Below are positions 1-6,357 of a stretch of DNA of 11,918 nt, piece by piece. The position numbers and the translations under genes were made by a program. Source of the stretch: Hyphomonadaceae bacterium (lineage in GTDB: Bacteria > Pseudomonadota > Alphaproteobacteria > Caulobacterales > Hyphomonadaceae); contig JAUYSA010000366.1 in the NCBI GenBank assembly GCA_030696545.1, positions 1 to 11,918 on the forward strand. The letters run 5' to 3'. Every line of letters starts with the position of its first letter. The first letter of the stretch is position 1. The notes below the pieces were generated by a model. It worked only from the letters and a program-made list of their open reading frames with translations. It had not been told where the DNA came from and searched no databases.

Positions 1-252
1 GATGAGCCTGCCAAGACGCTCAAGGCTGGCGTGCATGGCGTGCCGGGCGGCGAAAACATGCTGTGCAGGCCAGACGGATCGGTGCGCTATTTCAGCGTGC
101 GTGAAAGCGCCCGGCTCCAAACATTCCCCGATGATTTCCGCTTCCACGGTGCATGGTCAGAGACAATGCGCCAACTCGGAAACGCGGTTCCCGTGAGGCT
201 TGCTGAGGTTGTGGGCAAGCACGTAGCGACAGCGATTGAGACGGTGCATTGA
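1..252 (+). CDS. C5-cytosine DNA methyltransferase, C-terminal fragment (5' end outside window)
   Basis: The frame is open from base 1 and ends with TGA at 250-252, giving about 83 residues of the end of a DNA (cytosine-5-)-methyltransferase. Three things identify it. The segment PAKTLKAGVHGVPGGEN resembles the stretch after the target-recognition domain of Dcm-like enzymes. RESARLQTFPDDF is the usual motif IX region. RQLGNAVPV is motif X, which packs against the S-adenosylmethionine site. The catalytic PCQ motif and most of the enzyme lie left of the window. The next gene overlaps its stop codon and encodes an Eco29kI-type nuclease, so this is almost certainly the protective methylase of a type II restriction-modification system. 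Which base in the target is methylated cannot be read from this fragment. Confidence 0.93.
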   Translation, partial: DEPAKTLKAGVHGVPGGENMLCRPDGSVRYFSVRESARLQTFPDDFRFHGAWSETMRQLGNAVPVRLAEVVGKHVATAIETVH

Positions 253-1067
253 ATAAGAAAGTGGACCATGCAGCGCAACTGCGGGACGCCTTGGACAAGC
301 TCACGTCCGACGCCCCAGCGGCTGCCGTATTGTCCAACCATGCACGCAGGAAACTAGAGCGCGACATTCTGGAAGGCATTGATCGCCTCACCGGGCTACT
401 CAATATCATCGACCCAATCCAGCAACCTGCTGCAATCTTTGATCCGAGTGACCCCCGCATCATTGGCCGCTTCGTGGCCTTAGCATTGGTCGCGCAACCT
501 CGCGTTCCGCTTGCTGATGTGGGCAGGTTCTATGGCTCGGGCGTGTATGCCATCTATTACCGTGGTCCCTTTGAGCCATACGCGCCGATTTCAGGTAGCG
601 AGACGCCTCTCTATGTCGGCCAAGCCGCTCCCGAGGTTGGCGGCGCGCGGACCCCACGGGAGCAAGGCGCGAAGCTGATCGGACGCCTTGGCGATCACCG
701 CAAGAACATCACCAAGGCAATTGCGACTATCGACATTGCGGATTTCGACTGCCGCACGCTGGTTGTACAAAGCGGGTGGGAAACGCCTGCGGAGGACTTC
801 CTAATCGACCTGTTCAAGCCGATCTGGAACAAGGAAACCGGCCCGGTTTACGGCATCGGCAAGCACGGTGACGCCTCCACCACGCGCGGCAACACCAAGT
901 CCCCTTGGGATACGATGCACGAGGCCCGCGCATGGGCTGACACCGTGGACCGCAAGTCGCGGGCGGAAATCGAGGCGGCGCTAGTGGAGCACTTTGCGAA
1001 CGTGCCCACGTTCGCGACGAATGAGGACGTGCTCAAGCACTTCGTCGCTGGCCTGCGCCAAGCCTAA
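249..1067 (+). CDS. Eco29kI-family type II restriction endonuclease (GIY-YIG fold)
   Basis: A 272-residue protein whose C-terminal two thirds match the Eco29kI GIY-YIG restriction family. GVYAIYY (98-104) and LYVGQ (121-125) form the GIY-YIG core. RLGDH (146-150) supplies Arg146 and His150, and AEDFLIDLFKPIWN (181-194) supplies Glu182 and Asn194. From memory, the Eco29kI active site uses two Tyr, R104, H108, E142 and N154; the R-to-H and E-to-N spacings here (4 and 12) are identical. Later, GIGKHGD (202-208) and SPWDTMHEARAWA (218-230) match the family's GFGNH and WDxxHPGRxWA segments, with EA replacing PG. An N-terminal helical extension of about 90 residues makes it longer than Eco29kI (about 214 aa). 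The TTG start at 249 overlaps the methylase stop (TTGA), so coupled translation is likely. GTG at 261 is an alternative start. Eco29kI cuts CCGCGG; the target of this enzyme is not known. Confidence 0.9.
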   Translation: MNKKVDHAAQLRDALDKLTSDAPAAAVLSNHARRKLERDILEGIDRLTGLLNIIDPIQQPAAIFDPSDPRIIGRFVALALVAQPRVPLADVGRFYGSGVYAIYYRGPFEPYAPISGSETPLYVGQAAPEVGGARTPREQGAKLIGRLGDHRKNITKAIATIDIADFDCRTLVVQSGWETPAEDFLIDLFKPIWNKETGPVYGIGKHGDASTTRGNTKSPWDTMHEARAWADTVDRKSRAEIEAALVEHFANVPTFATNEDVLKHFVAGLRQA

Positions 1068-1166
1068 GCACCCGAATCCGGCAGCCGTCGCGAGCTTGTG
1101 AACGCCCGCCTATGCCGGTTGCGAATGTGGGTGGAAATGTGGGGCGGGATTTCTCCGCGCCCAAAA

Positions 1167-1193
1167 TTCATAACGCATTCAAATCGTTATGAA
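1167..1193. repeat. 9-bp perfect inverted repeat next to the tRNA-Glu 3' end
   Basis: TTCATAACG (1167-1175) is repeated in inverted form as CGTTATGAA (1185-1193), separated by nine bases. It is AT-rich and starts only seven bases beyond the encoded CCA of tRNA-Glu. The stem has no T tract on either strand, so it is a poor intrinsic terminator. Two 9-bp arms around a short spacer also resemble a tyrosine-recombinase core site or a regulator operator. Its function is not known. Confidence 0.5.
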
Positions 1194-1199
1194 ATCCGC

Positions 1200-1274
1200 T
1201 GGCAGTCCCTAGGGGAGTCGAACCCCTCTTTTCAGGTTGAAAACCTAACGTCCTAACCGATAGACGAAGGGACC
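1200..1274 (-). tRNA. tRNA-Glu (anticodon UUC)
   Basis: Read on the minus strand from 1274, this gives a complete cloverleaf. The acceptor strand is GGTCCCT, paired with AGGGACT with G-U as the first pair. The D arm begins GTCTATCGGTTAGGAC. The anticodon stem is TTAGG/CCTGA with loop TTTTCAA (anticodon TTC). The T arm is GGGG-TTCGACT-CCCC. The discriminator base is G, followed by an encoded CCA (1202-1200). Anticodon UUC reads glutamate codons, and the sequence closely resembles other bacterial tRNA-Glu. It is transcribed in the same direction as recJ, 96 bases upstream, and its 3' end points at the restriction-modification genes, as at many tRNA integration sites. Confidence 0.97.
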
Positions 1275-1291
1275 ATCCAGCGAAGCGAGCG

Positions 1292-1320
1292 ATATAGCTG
1301 CATCGCTTCCGAGCTGCAAG
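1292..1320 (-). promoter_or_regulatory. Likely promoter of tRNA-Glu
   Basis: On the minus strand CTTGCA (1320-1315) and CTATAT (1297-1292) are separated by 17 bases. This resembles the alphaproteobacterial housekeeping pattern, where the -35 element often begins CTTG. The -10 element lies about 17 bases before the mature tRNA 5' end, leaving room for a short leader. It lies between the recJ stop and the tRNA, so the tRNA need not depend on recJ read-through. The call rests on pattern matching only. Confidence 0.5.
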
Positions 1321-1370
1321 CACCCCGTTTCACCCTTCTTGCAGTGATTTTTCGGAGGCGTGGAACCCGG

Positions 1371-3164
1371 TTAAGCCAAGGCAATATCGGCCACTTCCAC
1401 CTGCACTTTTCCAGCGCCCCGCCAGGTATCCGGCCGAAGCCGGCCACCGACGTGCATCGCAGCCCCTTTCGCAATCGCCTGCCCTTCCGGCCCGTCCGCC
1501 ACCCGGAAAGCAATCGCCCGCACCCGCGAACCGTCCTCGCCCACCATGTCGAAAGCCATGTGATTCTCGCCCACCCGCCGCGCTCCCGCAGCCCGCACGT
1601 TGGGGATAGCAAACAGCGGCTCGGGCGCATTCGAGCCAAACGGCCCGATCCGCTCGATCAACTCCAGCAGCGCGCCATCCGCAGCTCCCGGCGCCAGTGC
1701 GCCATCAATTTCCAGCACGCGAGCCTCCGCCAGCTCGAAAGTCGCGCCCTGTGTTCGCTCTTCCAGATAGGCCAGCAGCTCGTCCAGCCGCGCCGGGTCC
1801 ATGCTCAGCCCAGCCGCCATCGCATGGCCTCCGCCGGACAGCAGCAGGCCAGACTTCGCGGCGGCCGATACCAGCTCGCCAAGATTGACGCCCGGCACTG
1901 ACCGACCCGATCCGCGAGCAACAGGTCCAAGCCCTTCGCCCCATCCAACCACGATCGCCGGCCGGTGATATTTCTCCTTCAGCCGCCCCGCGACGATGCC
2001 GATCACGCCGGGATGCCAGCCCTCGCCGCCGACAACCAGAATGCCCGTGTTGGGCTTCACGGCCAGCCGCCGCTCGACTTGCTCCATCGCCGCTTTCTGG
2101 ATTCCGGCTTCGACTTCCTTCCGCTCCTGATTCTGGAAGTTGAGCTTTTCGGCCAGCTGGATCGCCTCGGCCCGATCATCCGTCGCAAGCAGCTTCGCCG
2201 CCGTCCACGGATCGCCGATCCGTCCGCCAGCGTTCAGCCTCGGCCCCAGCACGAATGTCGCGTGATAGACGGACTTCGGCGCCTCGATGCCCGCCACTTC
2301 GGCCAGCGCCTTCAGCCCCGCATTCTCCAGCCGTTCGAGGCACGCGAGCCCCCGCGTGACAAACGCGCGGTTCACGCCCTTCAACGGCGCCATGTCGCAC
2401 AGCGTGCCCAGCGCCGCGAGATCGAGCCACTTCATCGGATCCGGCAGCCCGCCTTCGGGCGCCTGCCCGCGCTTGCGCGCCAGACGGTTCAGCGCCGCTG
2501 CAAGCACGAACACAACACCCGCCGCAGCAAGGAAGCCATGGCCCGATTTGTCATCCGGCCTGTTGGGATTCACCAGCGCCAGGATCGATGGCATATGATC
2601 GTCATGCATCAAGTGGTGATCCATCACCACAACATCGAGCCCGATCTCGTTGGCGGTCTTCAGCGCCTCGATCGCCGCCGCCCCGCAATCGACCGTCACC
2701 ACCAGCTCGGCGCCCATCTCCTTCAGCGCGCGGAATGCAAACGGCGTCGGCCCGAAACCTTCGGTCAGCCGGTCCGGCACATAGAGTATAAGCTCGCGTC
2801 CCCATGCCCGGAAATATCGAGACAGGATCGCAGACGACGTGCCGCCATCGACATCATAGTCCGCGAACACCGCCACCTTCTTGCCCGACACGATCGCGTC
2901 GAGGATCACCTCGGCCGCCTTGTCCATGTCGGCAAATGACGACGGATCGGGAAACAGGTCCTTCAGTGTAGGATTGAGAAAGAGTTCGGCTTCATCCGGC
3001 TGAACGCCGCGCGCTGCGAGCATCCGCCCGACAACATCCGGCGCCTGCAGCCTGCGCGAATGCTCCGCCGCCAGCGCGTCGTCGGTCGGCCGCTGCCGCC
3101 ATACCTTGCCAGAAAGCGAGTTCGCGACGCCCAGATAGGCTGGAAGTGATGATTTGTCGGACAT
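1371..3164 (-). CDS. recJ: Single-stranded-DNA-specific 5'-3' exonuclease RecJ
   Basis: A 597-residue protein (E. coli RecJ is 577) of the DHH phosphoesterase family, which degrades single-stranded DNA 5' to 3' in RecFOR recombination, mismatch repair and base-excision repair. Visible motifs in order are FADYDVDGGTS (100-110, metal-binding aspartates), VDCG (158-161), DHH (182-184), LGTLCDM (252-258), GPRLNAGGRI (307-316) and the DHHA1 glycine-rich SGGGHAMAAG (443-452). A C-terminal OB-fold region follows, with GPFGSNAPEP (507-516). All motifs are intact, so an active enzyme is expected. The start is the ATG at 3164, giving MSDKSSLP. No strong Shine-Dalgarno sequence precedes it. It lies 77 bases downstream of glpX on the same strand and may share its transcript. 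Confidence 0.96.
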   Translation of the reverse strand: MSDKSSLPAYLGVANSLSGKVWRQRPTDDALAAEHSRRLQAPDVVGRMLAARGVQPDEAELFLNPTLKDLFPDPSSFADMDKAAEVILDAIVSGKKVAVFADYDVDGGTSSAILSRYFRAWGRELILYVPDRLTEGFGPTPFAFRALKEMGAELVVTVDCGAAAIEALKTANEIGLDVVVMDHHLMHDDHMPSILALVNPNRPDDKSGHGFLAAAGVVFVLAAALNRLARKRGQAPEGGLPDPMKWLDLAALGTLCDMAPLKGVNRAFVTRGLACLERLENAGLKALAEVAGIEAPKSVYHATFVLGPRLNAGGRIGDPWTAAKLLATDDRAEAIQLAEKLNFQNQERKEVEAGIQKAAMEQVERRLAVKPNTGILVVGGEGWHPGVIGIVAGRLKEKYHRPAIVVGWGEGLGPVARGSGRSVPGVNLGELVSAAAKSGLLLSGGGHAMAAGLSMDPARLDELLAYLEERTQGATFELAEARVLEIDGALAPGAADGALLELIERIGPFGSNAPEPLFAIPNVRAAGARRVGENHMAFDMVGEDGSRVRAIAFRVADGPEGQAIAKGAAMHVGGRLRPDTWRGAGKVQVEVADIALA

Positions 3165-3191
3165 GGAACGAAGGTGTGGCTGTTCGAGAGT

Positions 3192-3216
3192 CGGTTCAAG
3201 GTCTTATCTTGAACCG
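3192..3216. repeat. 9-bp perfect inverted repeat between glpX and recJ
   Basis: CGGTTCAAG (3192-3200) and CTTGAACCG (3208-3216) are perfect complements around a seven-base loop, in the short gap between the glpX stop and the recJ start. On the minus strand the stem is followed by mixed sequence rather than a T run, so it is not a clear intrinsic terminator. It could limit read-through, stabilise an mRNA end, or bind a protein. Confidence 0.45.
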
Positions 3217-3242
3217 CCGGGCGCCTACCCTACGGTCCAAGA

Positions 3243-4205
3243 TCACCGCCCCAGCGGCGTGACCGACCGGATCTTCCGCACAACGCCGTCGCCCGATGAC
3301 ATCAGCATCGTGTGCGTTTCGACACCCCTGCGCCCGCGCACGGCTCCATCCAGCAGCGTGCCCTTGGTGACGCCCGTTGCGGCGAATATCACGTCGCCAG
3401 AGACAAGATCCTCAAGCTCGAAGCGGCGGCCCGCATCTTTCAGGCCCATACGCTGCGCCTGGTATTTCTCGGCATCGTTCCGGAACACAAACCGCGCCTG
3501 CATCTGCCCGCCAGCACAGCGCAGAGCCGCAGCAGCCAGCACCCCTTCAGGCGCCTTGCCCTGTCCCACATACATGTCGATCGCCGTCTCCGGCATCGCC
3601 GTGTTGATCGCGCCGGCAACGTCACCATCGGGGATCAGATTGATGCGCGCGCCCGCCTTGCGCAGGTCCGCAATGATCTTCTCGTGGCGTGGCCGGTCGA
3701 GCACGCACGCGGTTATCTCGCGCACATCCACGCCCTTGGCCCTGGCCAGCCGGATCGCGTTCTCGCCCGCGTTCGCATCAAGGTCGACAACGCCGCGCGC
3801 ATAGCCCGGCCCTATCGCCAGCTTCTCCATGTAGAGATCAGGAACCTGCAGCAGCCCGCCCTTCGGCGCCGCTGCGATGACAGCCAACGCGTTCGGCATT
3901 GCCTTCGCCGTCAGCGTCACGCCTTCAAGCGCCTCAAGCGCGATATCGAGTTCGGGTCCGTTTCCGGTGCCCACAGTCTCGCCGACATTGAGAATTGGAA
4001 TATCGACTTCGCCGACGACTACATGCCCGGTAAAATCGATTGCGTTGAGCGCATCGCGCATCGCATTCGCAGCAGCTTGCTCGGCCGCCTGCTCATCGCC
4101 GCGCCCGACCCAGGCTTCAGCCGCAATAGCCGCCGCGACCGTCGCACCGGCCACCGCATAACCAAGCGTCGAACAGGACACCACCAGCTTAGCGCCGTCT
4201 GCCAT
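3243..4205 (-). CDS. glpX: GlpX-type class II fructose-1,6-bisphosphatase-like protein, divergent active site
   Basis: A 320-residue protein, normal length for the GlpX family, whose founding members hydrolyse fructose 1,6-bisphosphate in gluconeogenesis using divalent metal. The ATG at 4205 is chosen because AGGAG lies five bases before it; the frame runs on to 4310 without homology. GlpX hallmarks are WVGRGDE (32-38), AKAMPNALAVIA (102-113), the DLYMEKLAIGPG segment from 123, LDRPRH (169-174), IPDGDVAGAI (191-200), APEGVLAAAALR (218-229) and DVIFAATGVTKG (271-282). Several usually fixed positions differ. By alignment with E. coli GlpX from memory, metal ligand D33 is Glu42, D85 is Glu91 (EALEGV instead of DPxEGT), and the GEGExDEAPM loop is shortened to GEVDIPI. 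E57, E88 and E213 equivalents (Glu66, Glu94, Glu220) remain. Activity or substrate may be altered. It sits upstream of recJ on the same strand. Confidence 0.85.
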   Translation of the reverse strand: MADGAKLVVSCSTLGYAVAGATVAAAIAAEAWVGRGDEQAAEQAAANAMRDALNAIDFTGHVVVGEVDIPILNVGETVGTGNGPELDIALEALEGVTLTAKAMPNALAVIAAAPKGGLLQVPDLYMEKLAIGPGYARGVVDLDANAGENAIRLARAKGVDVREITACVLDRPRHEKIIADLRKAGARINLIPDGDVAGAINTAMPETAIDMYVGQGKAPEGVLAAAALRCAGGQMQARFVFRNDAEKYQAQRMGLKDAGRRFELEDLVSGDVIFAATGVTKGTLLDGAVRGRRGVETHTMLMSSGDGVVRKIRSVTPLGR

Positions 4206-4328
4206 GTCGGCTCCTGCCCCGTTACCCATCGCTACACGCGCCCGCGTCCAAGCGAATCGTTGCTGAAGGCATACGCCCGCGTCTGCGCTGGAAAAAGCAA
4301 ATTCGCCCATGTCGCCAAAGACAAATCA

Positions 4329-4358
4329 TGCTGCGCTGCACTCAGATGCAGCGCAGCA
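4329..4358 (-). terminator. Perfect 12-bp hairpin, probable terminator of the CHRD gene
   Basis: TGCTGCGCTGCA (4329-4340) and TGCAGCGCAGCA (4347-4358) are perfect inverted copies around a six-base loop. On the minus strand the stem begins about 30 bases after the CHRD stop codon and is followed by the T-rich stretch TGATTTGTCTTTGG. That fits an intrinsic terminator separating the CHRD transcript from glpX. The T tract is interrupted, so termination may be incomplete. Confidence 0.65.
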
Positions 4359-4390
4359 CGCCTGTCTCGCGAAACGGAGATTGAAGCAGC

Positions 4391-4816
4391 TTATTTCGCG
4401 GTAATCTGGCCGCGGATTTCGCCGCCACGGTTCGCCGCCGTGTGGACGTTCACGTAATACTTGCCGGCGGCCAGATCAGCCGCCTGCGTATCCGTCAGCG
4501 TCGCCGTGCCGGTGATCGGGCTGGCAGCGTTGGCAAACGGAATGACTGGCGGGCCATTCGCGCCCGGATCAGCCGGACCATGGATGTGCGCGGCGGCAGC
4601 CGGTCCTGTCAGACCTTCATACGTCACCGTGTAGCTCAGCACATGGGTTGCCGGATCATAGGTGAACGTGCCCGCGCCCTTGCCGGTGGACGTGATGCCG
4701 GCGCCCGGCGCCAGCGTTGCAGCGTAGGTCGGCATCTTCGGCGCCGAATCCATCATCGAGCACCCGCTGGCAAACGCGCCAGCGACAGCAATCGAAACAA
4801 GCCAGGATGTTCTCAT
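4391..4816 (-). CDS. CHRD-domain lipoprotein
   Basis: A 141-residue secreted protein. The N-terminus has a short hydrophobic signal (6-16) ending in ASGC, a plausible lipobox with lipidated Cys19, although -3 is Ala rather than the commoner Leu. The rest is a single CHRD domain, a beta-rich extracellular module first described in chordin. The signatures are AAHIHGPA (75-82), PVIPF (90-94), and YYVNVHTAANRGGEIRGQI (120-138). The domain's biochemical role in bacteria is not established. The start at 4816 has GGAG nine bases upstream. It is transcribed away from the aminotransferase, and a strong hairpin follows its stop. The expected location is periplasmic or outer-membrane anchored. Confidence 0.88.
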   Translation of the reverse strand: MRTSWLVSIAVAGAFASGCSMMDSAPKMPTYAATLAPGAGITSTGKGAGTFTYDPATHVLSYTVTYEGLTGPAAAAHIHGPADPGANGPPVIPFANAASPITGTATLTDTQAADLAAGKYYVNVHTAANRGGEIRGQITAK

Positions 4817-4985
4817 AGAGCTTCACTCCCCTTGTGGGTCCGTCGGGAATTGTCTCCGGCGATGACCTCTGCGGAAACATCTACACCGTCGCCTTGGCCA
4901 GAGCCATCCTGCCCCCGCCCGGAACGCTTCACATCCTGTTTGGATTGCGGCGAGCACAGGCGATATCGCGCGTTCGTTGCCATTC

Positions 4986-5017
4986 GCGCGGGATTCCTGT
5001 TGCAGCCCGCGCAACAG
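4986..5017. promoter_or_regulatory. Overlapping inverted repeats upstream of the aminotransferase, candidate operator
   Basis: Two inverted repeats share bases. GCGCGGG (4986-4992) pairs with CCCGCGC (5006-5012). CTGTTGC (4997-5003) pairs with GCAACAG (5011-5017) around seven bases. Only one hairpin can form at a time. The second has the T-N11-A spacing seen in LysR-type binding sites (T5001, A5013). They end 17 bases before the aminotransferase ATG and lie in the 218-base divergent gap with the CHRD gene. A regulator binding site is plausible, but no regulator is adjacent. Confidence 0.4.
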
Positions 5018-5034
5018 CCGACAACACTGTGCCC

Positions 5035-6357
5035 ATGTCGAACACGCTGCGCCCCAACTCGCTAGACGCTTTCTGGATGCCGTTCACGCCGAACCGCGCC
5101 TTCAAGGCCGATCCTCGCATGCTCGTCCGCGCGGAGGGGATGCACTACTACACGCCCGATGGCCGCCCCGTGCTCGATGGCACATCCGGCCTCTGGTGCG
5201 TCGCCGCCGGCCATGCCCAGCCGAAAATCGTCGCGGCGATCCAGCGCGCCGCAGCCGAACTCGACTATGCCTCCAGCTTCAACCTCGGCCACCCGGCGGC
5301 GTTTGAATTCGCCAACCAGCTCGGCGGCCTCTTGCCCGACAGGCTCGACCGCATCGTCTTCACCAATTCCGGCTCCGAAAGCGCCGACACCGCCCTCAAG
5401 ATCGCGCTCGCCTACCAACGCGCCCGCGGCAAACCGAACAAGTATCGCCTGATCGGCCGCGAGCGCGCCTATCACGGCGTCAATTTCGGCGGCATGACGG
5501 TCGGCGGCATAACGAAGAACCGCGTCAATTTCGGACCGATGGTCAGCGGCGTCGATCACCTGCCGCATCCGCACGATATCACGCGTAACGCCTTTTCACG
5601 CGGGCAGCCTGCGAACGGCGCGGAATACGCCGACGCACTCGAACGCCTCGTCGCCCTGCACGACGCCTCGACCATCGCCGCCGTCATCATCGAACCCGTC
5701 GCTGGTTCAACCGGCGTGCTCGTGCCCCCGCAAGCATATCTCCAGCGCCTGCGCGAACTCTGTACGAAACACGACATCCTGCTGATCTTCGACGAAGTCA
5801 TCACCGGCTTTGGCCGCCTCGGAGCGCCCTTCGCCGCGCAATATTTCGACGTCCGCCCCGACATCATCACCATGGCCAAGGCGATCAACAACGCGACCGT
5901 TCCCATGGGCGCGGTTGCCGCCAGCCGCGAGATCCACGACGCCATCGTCAACAATTCCGACACGCCGATCGAACTTTTCCACGGCTACACGATGAGCGGC
6001 CATCCGCTCGCCTGCGCCGCCGGCCTCGCCACGCTGGAAGTCTTCCGCGAACAACGCCTGTTCGAACGCGCCGCCGAACTGGCGCCCTACTGGGAACAGT
6101 CGCTGCACGCGCTGCGCGACGCCCGCCACGTCATCGACATCCGCAATCTCGGCCTGATCGGCGGCATCGAACTCGAACCCCGCCCCGGCAAGCCGACACA
6201 ACGCGCCCTCGAAACCTTCCGCGCCTGCTTCGAAAAAGGCGTCCTGATCCGCGTGACCGGCGACATCATCGCCCTGTCCCCGCCGCTGATCATCGAGAAG
6301 CAGCAGATCGACCAGATCGTCGACACCATCCGCGGCGTGCTGCAGACGCTGGACTAA
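5035..6357 (+). CDS. Class III aminotransferase, omega-amino acid:pyruvate (beta-alanine:pyruvate) type
   Basis: A 440-residue cytoplasmic PLP enzyme that would transfer an amino group from an omega-amino acid such as beta-alanine, or from an amine, to pyruvate. It is colinear with Pseudomonas omega-amino acid:pyruvate aminotransferase. Evidence includes DAFWMPFTPNR (11-21), TSGLWCVAAGH (50-60), FTNSGSESADTALK (109-122), HGVNFGGMTVGG (147-158), IIEPVAGSTGV (218-228), IFDEVITGFGR (251-261, PLP-contacting Asp253), MAKAINNATVPMG (280-292, Schiff-base Lys282), HGYTMSGHPLACAAG (316-330) and Arg406, which aligns with the substrate-carboxylate arginine. The start is the ATG at 5035 because homology begins there. 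There is no clear Shine-Dalgarno sequence, and the frame upstream to 4834 is not family-like. Its stop overlaps the stop of the convergent dipeptidase gene. The exact substrate cannot be fixed from sequence. Confidence 0.88.
   Translation: MSNTLRPNSLDAFWMPFTPNRAFKADPRMLVRAEGMHYYTPDGRPVLDGTSGLWCVAAGHAQPKIVAAIQRAAAELDYASSFNLGHPAAFEFANQLGGLLPDRLDRIVFTNSGSESADTALKIALAYQRARGKPNKYRLIGRERAYHGVNFGGMTVGGITKNRVNFGPMVSGVDHLPHPHDITRNAFSRGQPANGAEYADALERLVALHDASTIAAVIIEPVAGSTGVLVPPQAYLQRLRELCTKHDILLIFDEVITGFGRLGAPFAAQYFDVRPDIITMAKAINNATVPMGAVAASREIHDAIVNNSDTPIELFHGYTMSGHPLACAAGLATLEVFREQRLFERAAELAPYWEQSLHALRDARHVIDIRNLGLIGGIELEPRPGKPTQRALETFRACFEKGVLIRVTGDIIALSPPLIIEKQQIDQIVDTIRGVLQTLD

Noticed and set aside
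1142..1166. Terminator for the restriction genes (GGGCG/CGCCC stem)
   Set aside because: Only five base pairs with an 11-base loop, followed on the plus strand by AAAATT rather than a T run.
1965..2939. Plus-strand reading frame (324 codons) opposite recJ
   Set aside because: Antisense to intact RecJ motifs; composition is that of a shadow frame.
4206..4310. 35-residue upstream extension of glpX
   Set aside because: The ATG at 4205 has AGGAG at proper spacing and gives the usual GlpX length; the extension is not family-like.
3312..4457. Long plus-strand reading frame (381 codons) opposite glpX
   Set aside because: It lies antisense to a gene with clear GlpX homology, is rich in Arg, His and Ala as expected of a GC-rich shadow frame, and shows no family motif.
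4834..5034. Upstream extension of the aminotransferase
   Set aside because: The extra 67 residues do not resemble the family N-terminus, which begins at MSNTLRPNSLDAFWMP; the region carries inverted repeats instead.
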